Source: Trebonia sp036276115 (GTDB lineage: Bacteria; Actinomycetota; Actinomycetes; Streptosporangiales; Streptosporangiaceae). From it: a stretch of DNA of 16,649 nucleotides. How positions within the stretch are numbered: position 1 is the first letter of the stretch; every line of letters begins with the position of its first letter. Below are positions 1-6,607 of the stretch, piece by piece. The stretch lies in contig DATBEM010000273.1 in the NCBI GenBank assembly GCA_036276115.1, forward strand, positions 1 through 16,649, read 5' to 3'. Below the pieces are notes generated by a model, which was given only the letters and a program-made list of their open reading frames with translations, did no database searches and was not told the DNA's origin. Made by a program: the position numbers and the translations under genes.

Positions 1-109
1 CAACAGCCGGGAGGCCCCGCTTGCTATAGGAGGCTGGCTAACTGACGGCCTGGCGATGGCGGGGAGCTAGCAGGACGAGTACGACCACGACGGCCGTGAT
101 CGGGGAGCC

Positions 110-127
110 GCGGCCGGAACCGGCCGC
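110..127 (-). terminator. GC-rich hairpin downstream of the permease operon
   Basis: A perfect inverted repeat, GCGGCCGG-AA-CCGGCCGC, lies about 100 bases after the stop of the last gene of the left operon. It has no U-tract, as is common for actinobacterial terminator candidates. A second perfect 8-base stem (CAGCGTCG/CGACGCTG, 178-185 and 201-208, 15-base loop) lies between it and the gene. Either could end transcription. The assignment is inferred from position and structure only. Confidence 0.3.
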
Positions 128-139
128 CAGGGCGTGGCG

Positions 140-216
140 GGCCTTCGTGATGCGGCGGAACGACCGGCGGACATTGGCAGCGTCGAGTGTGGTGTGGTCC
201 CGACGCTGGTGCTGAA
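140..216 (-). pseudogene. Remnant of a tyrosine recombinase (phage-type integrase)
   Basis: Two adjacent pieces on the minus strand in different frames read FSTSVGT and then LDAANVRRSFRRITKA. Together they resemble the segment of actinobacterial tyrosine recombinases just before the RELRH catalytic box, where a 'F-T/S-T-x-x-G-T' strand is followed by 'LDaaNVRRxFRxi'. Eight extra bases (188-195) separate the two pieces and cause the frameshift. None of the catalytic Arg, His or Tyr motifs follows; the second frame instead runs into an unrelated hydrophobic stretch and stops at 38-40. It lies directly downstream of the NCS1 permease stop. I recognise the motif by eye only, so the family is an inference. 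If right, it marks a former mobile element next to the operon. Confidence 0.4.
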
Positions 217-226
217 AGCGCCGGGG

Positions 227-1633
227 CTAGGGGACGGGAGCCGCCACCTGCCGCCCCGGGTCGCGTGCTTGCCGGCTGCGGGGCACGAGGACCAGGTAGA
301 TGCCCGCCGCGACGATCCAGCCGACAAGCCACGAGACGTCGGCCCCGCCGAGGGGCTTGACTAGCCATCCGGTGTATTCGGGCTGCGCTACGAAGGGCAG
401 TTCGGCGACCAGGCCAGCCACGTAGGCCAGCAGGCCGCGCCAGGCGAACCTTCCGTAGACGCCGTCGGGGGTGAAGAACGAGGCGACGTCGTAGTCGCCG
501 TGGCGGATCAGGAAGTAGTCGGCCAGGTTGACCGCTGACCACGGGATGAACAGGACCAGAACGTCGTCCAGGAAGTTCGACAGGTTAGTGACGAAGTTCT
601 GGTAGCCGTAGCAGGCGATCACGGTGCCGGCCGCCAGGACGCACAGGAAGGGGATCACCCGGACGGCGACCGACTCGGCCCGGAACCGGCGCCACATGCT
701 ACCGAACGCGATGACCTGGAAGCTGCCGGTGTAGGCGTTGAATGTGTTCGCGTTCACCAGGCTGAGCGCCATGACGACCAGCGCCCACTTGCCGGAGATC
801 TTCCCGATGGCCGACACGGTGGCGAGCGTGGGCAGCAGCGCGGTTAGGTACGCGCCGATGATGCAGGTCCCGGCTGTCGCCAGGACGTTCCCGGCGTAGA
901 TCGCCCAGAACAGCCGCCGCCCGTTGGTCCTGGCGGGCAGGTAGCGGGTGTAGTCGGACACGAATGGCCCGAACGAGAGCAGGTCGATGACGAGCAGGGC
1001 CACGCCGGCCAGGAACAGGCCGGCGGACGGGCGGCCCAGGGTGGTCTGGGCGGCCGAGAGCGAGCCATGGTGCAGTCCCTGGGCCAGCATTATGACCAGC
1101 GCCACGCCGACTACGGCGGCGGTGGCCTGCATGACCCGGTGAATCCACCGGTAGCCGTAGATCCCGATTACCGCCGACGGCACCGCCAGGACCAGGATCC
1201 ATTCAGGGATGGTGAGCGCGGAGGTCACGCCGGTCATGGCCTGGGCCTGGATAACCAGCTCGGCGGCGATGAAGCCGATGTTCAGCGCCAAGACGGCGGG
1301 GAACATGAAGGCGGCCCCGTAGAAGCCGAACTGGCCGCGTGACTGAATGCTTTGCGGTACCCCGAGCCTTGGTCCCTGGGTGGCGTGCAGGGCAATCAGC
1401 AGCGCCCCGATCAGGGTGCCGACGATGATCGCGATGACCGCCCACCAGAAGGTCAGCCCAATGCTGACCAGCACGCCGCCGAGGACGGCGTTGAACACGT
1501 TGACATTCCCGCCGAACCAGAAAACCAGCTGCTGCCAGGGTTTCCCGTGCCTCGCCGCATCGGGGATGTGGTCGATATGGCGGTTCTCGACGTACCGGCG
1601 CACCTGCTCGTGGCGGGCCGCAGACATGGACAT
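227..1633 (-). CDS. NCS1-family permease (cytosine/purine/allantoin-type)
   Basis: Integral membrane symporter of the nucleobase-cation-symport-1 (PF02133) family, about 468 residues and the normal length for the group. The family takes up purines, pyrimidines, hydantoins, allantoin or thiamine precursors with H+ or Na+. Visible hallmarks are the early GPRLGVPQSIQSRGQFGFYG segment (about residues 88-107), typical of bacterial members, a YTRYLP loop after the middle helices, and about 12 hydrophobic helices. A short hydrophilic tail ends the protein. It is the last gene of a three-gene operon and starts 7 bases after the stop of the GMC oxidoreductase, so translation is probably coupled. Two ATGs lie two codons apart; the second (1625-1627) has the better-spaced AGGA and is the more likely start. 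Substrate cannot be read from the sequence. The oxidoreductase next door suggests that the permease may import its substrate. Confidence 0.9.
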   Translation of the reverse strand: MSMSAARHEQVRRYVENRHIDHIPDAARHGKPWQQLVFWFGGNVNVFNAVLGGVLVSIGLTFWWAVIAIIVGTLIGALLIALHATQGPRLGVPQSIQSRGQFGFYGAAFMFPAVLALNIGFIAAELVIQAQAMTGVTSALTIPEWILVLAVPSAVIGIYGYRWIHRVMQATAAVVGVALVIMLAQGLHHGSLSAAQTTLGRPSAGLFLAGVALLVIDLLSFGPFVSDYTRYLPARTNGRRLFWAIYAGNVLATAGTCIIGAYLTALLPTLATVSAIGKISGKWALVVMALSLVNANTFNAYTGSFQVIAFGSMWRRFRAESVAVRVIPFLCVLAAGTVIACYGYQNFVTNLSNFLDDVLVLFIPWSAVNLADYFLIRHGDYDVASFFTPDGVYGRFAWRGLLAYVAGLVAELPFVAQPEYTGWLVKPLGGADVSWLVGWIVAAGIYLVLVPRSRQARDPGRQVAAPVP

Positions 1634-1640
1634 TTCCTGC

Positions 1641-3200
1641 TCATCCTTCTTTCCTGTTAGCGGTCGCGGGGCGCGGCCGGGGGCCGTGGTCGGCCCTGAT
1701 CAGGCTGGCGGCGCGCTCGGCGATGGCGAGCACGGTCGCGTGCAGGGGGGCGTTCGGGATGACCGGCATGACGGATGCGTCGGCGACCCGCAGCCCGTCG
1801 ACCCCGTAGACCTTCAGCTGCGCGTTGACCACCGCGCCCTCATCGGGGCGCGGGCCGATCCGGCAGGTGCCCGAGGGGTGGTAGTAGCTCCCGATCGTCC
1901 GCTTGATCCACTGGCGCAGCCCCTCGGCGGGCGTCCCGGGGCCGGGCCAGGACTCGGTGAGGCCGAGCCGGGTGAACGGGGTGCTCGCGGCGGCGTCGCG
2001 GATTATGAGCAGCCCAGTTTCGAGCCGGGCCAGGTCGGCGGGGTCGCGCAGGAAGCCGGGGTCGATAAGCGGCGCGGCGGCCGGGCTGGCGGAGGCGAGC
2101 CGGACCGTGCCGCGGCTGGCGGGGGCCATGGCCGAAGCGACCAGGGCGAAGCCGCCGGCCGGGGCCTCGCAGCCGGGAGGGGCGACGGGCATCAGGATCG
2201 GGAACAGGTGCAAGTCGGGCCAGCGGCCCGACAGCGGGCTACGTAGAGCGGAGTAGGTTTCCCCGTGGTTGAAGCGGCTGCGAGGCAGCGGCCCGGCCGG
2301 AGCGTAGCAGGCCATGACTACCGGGTGATCCTGAAGGTTGCCTCCCACGCCGGGCAGGGCTGCCGCCACGCGAATGCCGCGGTCGCGCAGGTGGGCGGCC
2401 GGGCCGATGCCTGACAGCATGAGCAGCTGCGGCGTCCCGATCGCGCCCGCGCACACGACGACCTCTTCCAGCGCGTCAGCTATCCGCGTACTGCCGTCGT
2501 GGAGGTACTCGGCGCCGGTGCAGCGGCCGCCGGCGATGATCAGGCGGGTGACCAGGGAGCCAGCCAGGACGGTGAGGTTCCGGCGGCTGCGGGCGGGCAA
2601 CAGGTAGGCGCCGGCGGGGCTGACCCGGTGCCCGCCGGAGATGGCCAGGTCGGGCCAGGCCACCCCTTCCTGCTGGCCGCCGGACAGGTCGCCGGTTCCC
2701 GGGTAGCCGAGCGCGAGCAGCGCCTCGGCCAGCGCGCGGGCGGCCGGGTGGCGATCCTCCTCCGGGGCCGGGGCGACCTGGACCGGGCCGCTGGTTCCGC
2801 GCAGGGCCGGGTCGCGGCCGGGGGCGGTCTCGCTGCGCCTGAAGTAAGGCAGCAGGTCGTCGAACCCCCAGCCGTCCGCCCCGGCTGCCGCCCAGGCGTC
2901 ATAGACGGCCCGGTGCCCGCGGATGTGGGCCATCGCGTTGATCGCCCCGGACCCGCCGAGCACCTTGCCGCGGGGGTAGGGCAGCACCCCGGCATCCGCC
3001 TGCGCAACCGTGACGCTGCCCCACTCCGCGCCGGTGCCGATCAGCGCGGGCCACGAGGCCGGGGTGTCTATCGCCGGGTCCTGCCCGGCATCGCCCGCTT
3101 CCAGGAGCAGGACCCGCGCGCCGGGGTCTTCCGACAGGCGGGCGGCCAGCACGCAGCCGGCCGTGCCGCCGCCGACGACGACGTAGTCGTAATCTGTCAC
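1641..3200 (-). CDS. GMC-family FAD-dependent oxidoreductase (choline dehydrogenase-like)
   Basis: Flavoprotein of the glucose-methanol-choline family, 519 residues, expected to oxidise an alcohol to an aldehyde or acid. The N-terminal Rossmann motif VVVGGGTAGCVLAARL (from residue 7) ends in the LLLEAG strand that binds the FAD ribose. The GMC signature PRGKVLGGSGAINAM is at 76-90, and the second signature GAIGTPQLLMLSGIGP is in the middle. The C-terminal active site has YYHPSGTC (His441) and a second histidine in NAPLHATV (about His487), where choline oxidases usually have Asn; the pair is therefore His-His, as in glucose and aryl-alcohol oxidases. Start is GTG, with an excellent GAGGAGG seven bases upstream. 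It lies 20 bases after the TPR gene and 7 before the permease. Substrate, and dehydrogenase versus oxidase activity, are not determinable here. Confidence 0.92.
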   Translation of the reverse strand: MTDYDYVVVGGGTAGCVLAARLSEDPGARVLLLEAGDAGQDPAIDTPASWPALIGTGAEWGSVTVAQADAGVLPYPRGKVLGGSGAINAMAHIRGHRAVYDAWAAAGADGWGFDDLLPYFRRSETAPGRDPALRGTSGPVQVAPAPEEDRHPAARALAEALLALGYPGTGDLSGGQQEGVAWPDLAISGGHRVSPAGAYLLPARSRRNLTVLAGSLVTRLIIAGGRCTGAEYLHDGSTRIADALEEVVVCAGAIGTPQLLMLSGIGPAAHLRDRGIRVAAALPGVGGNLQDHPVVMACYAPAGPLPRSRFNHGETYSALRSPLSGRWPDLHLFPILMPVAPPGCEAPAGGFALVASAMAPASRGTVRLASASPAAAPLIDPGFLRDPADLARLETGLLIIRDAAASTPFTRLGLTESWPGPGTPAEGLRQWIKRTIGSYYHPSGTCRIGPRPDEGAVVNAQLKVYGVDGLRVADASVMPVIPNAPLHATVLAIAERAASLIRADHGPRPRPATANRKEG

Positions 3201-3220
3201 CGTGGTGCCTCCTCGCCCGG

Positions 3221-5539
3221 TTACCGGGCCGCCATCGCGTTGGTCATGGCGTCGAGCTGGTCTTGCAGCGCCCGGGCGACCGGGTCGCCCGGGGCCGAGG
3301 CGTCCTGGGCCGCGTCGATCGCGGTGCGCAAGATGGTGACCGCGTCCCCCGCGTGGCCGAGCTCGTACAGGGTGCCGGCCAGCTCGCCTTGGCAGGCCAG
3401 GGTGTCCGGGTGCCCGGCTCCCAGGACCTGCCGGGAGCTGGCGGCCGCCTGCTGGTAGTGCTGCAGCGCCGCGGGCAGCCGCCCGGCGGCGCTGCAGGCC
3501 CGGGCCAGCCGCCTGCGGGCGGCGAGGACCTCGGGATGGTCCGGGCCGAGGGCGCGCTCACGGCGGGCCAGGGCCTTGTCGTATTGCGCGGCCGCGTCCC
3601 GGAACTGCCCGGCCGCCAGGAAAGCGCCGGCCAGCCGGTCCCCGGCCGCCAGCACGTCCGCGTCCTCGCGTCCCCGCGCTTTCTCCAGCGCTGCCAGCGC
3701 CCGCTTCAGCAGCCGGACCGCGTCGCGCGGCTGCCCGGCGGCCAGCAGCGCGACCGCGTGCTCTTCGGCCGCCGCCGCGGTGGCGTCGTCGTCCCTCCCC
3801 CAGGCCCGCTCGCTGACCCGGGCCGTCTCCTCCAGGACGGCCACTGCTTCCTGGGGCCGGCCGGCGGCGGTCAGCGCGCGGCCAAACCCGATGCGGGCCG
3901 CGATCGTGCCCCGGTGCTCGGGGCCGAGAACCTCGGCGCGGGCCTCCAGCAGCCACTCGGCCCACTTCACGGCGCCGGCGGCCTGCCCGGCGGCCAGCAG
4001 TGCCTCGGTGAGCATCCCGGCGGCCACGACCGTGTCCGGGTGCCGTTCCCCTAGCAGCCGGGCGCTGTCCCTGGTCAGCCGCTGCCACCAGGCGACCGCG
4101 GGGCCAGCCAGCCCGGCTGCGTCCAGGCTCTGTCCGGCCGTCAGCAGCAGCCGGTGGCAATCCCCGCCCGCCCACAGCGCGTCCCCGGCGGACTGCAGCA
4201 GGCTCTCCGCGCACGAGCGCAGCAGGGCGGACAGCGTCGTGCTGGGCTGGTCCTTCGGCCAGGCCTCCAGCAGTGCCCCTGCCGCCGCCTCGGCCGCCTG
4301 CCGGGCCAGTTCCGGGTCCGCGGCGACGAGCACGGATGCCTGCAGCGCCGTGCTCATCCGGGCCACCGGCGGCGCGCCGGCCAGGTCGACGTCGAGCAGG
4401 CCCGCGCCCCCCAGGGCCCAGACCGCGGCTTGCGCCTGCTCCGCGCCCGCGCGCCCGCCCTCGGCCCCGAGGTACTGGCACACGGCCGGGGCGGTCAGCA
4501 CGGCCAGCGGGATCCCGTGCGGCGGCAGCAGCGCCGCCAGCACCAGCAGCGGCCAGGTACCGCTGCCCGGCTCCAGGGCCTCCGCATGCTGAGCCGACAG
4601 CGCCCAGGTGACAGCCGCCGCCGGTACCGCTCCGCCGGTGTCCAGCTCGAGCCGGTCCCGGTGCCGGCTGAATACCTCGTAATAGGTCCGGCAGGTCAGG
4701 CTCGAGGTCTCGATCACCGCACTGGCGTGGGTCAGGGCGGCGGGCTCGCCGTTCAGCGCGAGCGCCAGGTCCAGCTGCCCGGAGCGGTCGTCGGGGTCGG
4801 TCGACAGCCGGTCCGACAGGTACGACACGGCCTCCCGGGGCGTAAGGCAGCCCACTGGCAGGACCGGCAACCTGCCTCCGCCCGCTTCCGGGTCGGCGGC
4901 CGTGACGAGCAGCCGGCCCGAGGCCCCTTCCGGCCACAGCCCGTCCAGGTCAGCGGGATCGCGCAGGCCGTCCAGCACTACCAGCCACGGACGCGGAGTC
5001 GACCGTAGCCAGGACGCGAACCGGGCGGCGGCCGCCTCGGCCCCGCCAGCGTCATCCAGGCCCAGCCGCGAGGCCGCCTCCGCATAGCCCGAAAGCACCG
5101 CCGCCCGGCTCGCCGCGGACACCCAGGCAACCAGGCTCAGGCCGCCCGGCCAGCGCAGCGACTGCGCCGCGTATGCCGCGACCTCGGTCTTTCCAGTCGT
5201 CGCCTGCCAGGCAGGCACCTTCGAGGGCTGCGCCGGGACGAGCAGGACCGCGCTGCCCGGCGTCAGTACCTGACCGAGGCCAGGCACGCTCTCGGGCCGC
5301 ACGTTGCATCCTGGTGCCAGTGGGGGGACCAGTCCCGACCGCACCTGCGACATGGCGTGCCACTCGCTGTGATCAGCTGCTCCGCCAGGCAGGGGCTGGC
5401 CGTTGGGCGGCACTGGCCCGTAACCGTTGGCGGGCACGGGGCGATGCTCCATTCCCGCCTGGTGAACGGGGCGATGGCTCGCCCGGCCATCCGATCCGTT
5501 GGCCCCCGGGCCTGCTGCCTGCGACAAGAGCGCAGGCAT
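3221..5539 (-). CDS. STAND/NB-ARC-like protein with C-terminal tetratricopeptide repeats
   Basis: Large (772 aa) soluble protein. The first 75 or so residues are Pro/Gly-rich and probably disordered. A P-loop-like segment ends in ATTGKTEVAAYAA (GKT at 116-118), but the first glycine of GxxxxGKT is replaced by Trp. A Walker-B-like PWLVVLDGL (184-192) and a GRLLVTAAD sensor-like strand (208-216) follow, matching the NB-ARC order. From roughly residue 480 onward there are kinesin-light-chain-type TPR units of about 42 residues, with recurring LGxxHPxTLxA and LxxAGxxxxAxxxxxxA patterns. Such actinobacterial proteins are thought to be regulators or signal sensors, but no effector domain is visible. 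It heads an operon with the GMC oxidase and NCS1 permease. The ATG has only a weak AAGAG upstream; in-frame ATGs at residues 30 and 63 are alternatives, and the conserved part begins after residue 70. Confidence 0.75.
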   Translation of the reverse strand: MPALLSQAAGPGANGSDGRASHRPVHQAGMEHRPVPANGYGPVPPNGQPLPGGAADHSEWHAMSQVRSGLVPPLAPGCNVRPESVPGLGQVLTPGSAVLLVPAQPSKVPAWQATTGKTEVAAYAAQSLRWPGGLSLVAWVSAASRAAVLSGYAEAASRLGLDDAGGAEAAAARFASWLRSTPRPWLVVLDGLRDPADLDGLWPEGASGRLLVTAADPEAGGGRLPVLPVGCLTPREAVSYLSDRLSTDPDDRSGQLDLALALNGEPAALTHASAVIETSSLTCRTYYEVFSRHRDRLELDTGGAVPAAAVTWALSAQHAEALEPGSGTWPLLVLAALLPPHGIPLAVLTAPAVCQYLGAEGGRAGAEQAQAAVWALGGAGLLDVDLAGAPPVARMSTALQASVLVAADPELARQAAEAAAGALLEAWPKDQPSTTLSALLRSCAESLLQSAGDALWAGGDCHRLLLTAGQSLDAAGLAGPAVAWWQRLTRDSARLLGERHPDTVVAAGMLTEALLAAGQAAGAVKWAEWLLEARAEVLGPEHRGTIAARIGFGRALTAAGRPQEAVAVLEETARVSERAWGRDDDATAAAAEEHAVALLAAGQPRDAVRLLKRALAALEKARGREDADVLAAGDRLAGAFLAAGQFRDAAAQYDKALARRERALGPDHPEVLAARRRLARACSAAGRLPAALQHYQQAAASSRQVLGAGHPDTLACQGELAGTLYELGHAGDAVTILRTAIDAAQDASAPGDPVARALQDQLDAMTNAMAAR

Positions 5540-5667
5540 CGCTGGGCTCTTGTGGTGGCTTGCTCATCGCGGCGTGTCCTAGCCAGCTACCGAGGCACTT
5601 TGATCCAGGATCTTCATGCCGCTAATTAGATATGCACGAATTAAACTCTTTAGTACGTGTTGCACAG

Positions 5668-5696
5668 ATTCTGAAGCACAATGACTAGTGACGCAA
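5668..5696 (-). promoter_or_regulatory. Candidate promoter of the TPR-GMC-permease operon
   Basis: On the minus strand a TTGCGT box is followed after 17 bases by CAGAAT. The pair lies about 130 bases upstream of the TPR gene start, inside a conspicuously AT-rich patch (about 5600-5690) in an otherwise very GC-rich window. The matches to consensus are partial (3/6 and 4/6), so the patch is better supported as a control region than the exact boxes. A perfect 8-base palindrome, CTAATTAG (5622-5629), lies between the boxes and the gene and could be an operator. Confidence 0.3.
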
Positions 5697-6091
5697 GGGG
5701 AATGGAGCATCCCGTGTGACGAGCAGCACCGACCGGGCGGTGGCGCCGACGCGGTTCGCGCGTCTTGACCGGGGGTTTTCCCTGCTCATCCGGCCCCTGA
5801 GCCCTAGGCGCCGGCCTTGGCGTCGTCCAGGAATTCGGCAAGGGCGCCGTGGGGCGAAGTTCCCGTCGGCCACCGCGTCCTGCTGAACCCGGGCGCTCCC
5901 TTGGTTGGGCGGTCCGGAAATCCAGTGCCTAGCCAAGTGCCAGCGACCCCAGGTCTCAGCCGTCGGCCTGCGATGGCACCAGACAGCGTAAGCACGCTGA
6001 CCCGCGAAAGCTAGACCATAAGCTACCATCCCGGACGAATCCGGCGTACACGGCAGGCAGAAGGTCAGCGGCCCAAATCCCTTAGCCCCAC
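5697..6091. other. Gene-free stretch with probable short gene fragments
   Basis: No intact gene is supported here. Two short pieces show the GC-rich third positions expected of coding DNA in this genome. On the plus strand, a GTG at 5716 with GGAG six bases upstream opens a reading frame whose first 29 codons (MTSSTDRAVAPTRFARLDRG...) look coding; the rest, to the TGA at 5884-5886, does not. On the minus strand, the last 15 codons before a TAG at 5804-5806 read HGALAEFLDDAKAGA, like a genuine C-terminus with no gene in front of it. I recognise neither family. From about 5890 to 6091 composition is less GC-rich, and I see nothing coding. Confidence 0.35.
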
Positions 6092-6142
6092 TTAACTCCG
6101 GGCGACCACCAGGGCCAGCAGGACCACGCCGGCCGTGATCAG
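6092..6142 (-). pseudogene. C-terminal fragment of a membrane protein
   Basis: The minus strand reads FLITAGVVLLALVVARS followed by TAA. This is a typical last transmembrane helix with a short positively charged tail, and nearly every codon ends in G or C. Upstream in the same frame (to the right) the sequence becomes the antisense of the AraC remnant, so the rest of the gene is missing. The fragment is too short to name; it could come from any small transporter or integral membrane protein. The assignment rests on codon pattern and hydrophobicity only. Confidence 0.25.
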
Positions 6143-6515
6143 GAAGCCCTGGACGCGGCGCTGCGGATGGTGCGGCTGACCGGCCAGCCCCGGGACCGGG
6201 GCATGCTCGCGCCCCTGGTCGAGAAGGAGATCCTCTGGCGGCTGCTGAACGGCCCGCTGGGGCAGTCGATGCGGCAGATCGCCCTCGCCGACAGCAGCCT
6301 CACGCAGATCAGCCACGCCGTCCGGTGGATCACCGACCATCACGCCGAGCCGTTCCGGGTGGAGGAGCTCGCCCGTTCTTGCGGAATGAGCGCGTCGGCC
6401 TTTCACCGCAACTTCCAGGCGGTCACGGCGTTCAGCCCGATCCAGTTCCAGAAGCAGATCCGGCTGCAGCAGTCCCGCCTGCTGCTGATGGCGGGCGTCG
6501 AGGACGTGGCCATCC
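6143..6515 (+). pseudogene. Truncated AraC-family transcriptional regulator
   Basis: The plus strand encodes EALDAALRMVRLTGQPRD, then LAPLVEKEILWRLLNGPLGQSM, characteristic of the end of the AraC_N (PF06719) ligand domain. The linker and first half of the DNA-binding domain follow: AVRWITDHHAEPFRVEELARSCGMSASAFHRNFQAVTAFSPIQFQKQIRLQQSRLLL, given here in pieces as residues seen at about 6315-6490. The reading stops matching the family at VEDVA (about 6510), so the second helix-turn-helix (usually 'GYxSxSQFSREYRRxFG') is absent. The first 100 or more residues of the sensor domain are also absent. Coding pattern moves to another frame after 6515. With both ends gone it cannot be a working regulator. 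An ATG at 6167 lies in frame but has no convincing RBS. Confidence 0.7.
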
Positions 6516-6602
6516 GAGGCGCTCGGCCTGGTCATGGATCGCTCGATGCGCATCCGCATCAACCACTACCTGCACGGCGACTCCTGCCCGGTGATCATCT
6601 AG
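6516..6602 (+). pseudogene. Orphan C-terminal gene fragment fused to the AraC remnant
   Basis: Immediately after the AraC reading breaks off, the next frame shows almost exclusively G/C third positions and reads EALGLVMDRSMRIRI, then NHYLHGDSCPVII, then TAG at 6600-6602. In the AraC frame the third positions over the same bases are random, so the switch is real. It is not the missing AraC C-terminus and I do not recognise the family. The likely origin is a deletion that joined the middle of a regulator to the tail of another gene. It converges with the acyl-CoA dehydrogenase on the other strand, five bases apart. Confidence 0.4.
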
Positions 6603-6607
6603 GGACC

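Noticed and set aside
3558..4937. A 459-codon minus-strand frame inside the TPR gene
   Set aside because: It is a +1 shadow of the TPR protein, composed of Gly/Arg/Ala runs.
5373..5567. A 64-codon frame starting at an ATG with AGGA, overlapping the TPR gene start
   Set aside because: The ribosome binding site looks better than that of the TPR gene, but the codon bias favours the TPR frame over this stretch and the peptide has no recognisable feature. A leader peptide remains a remote possibility.
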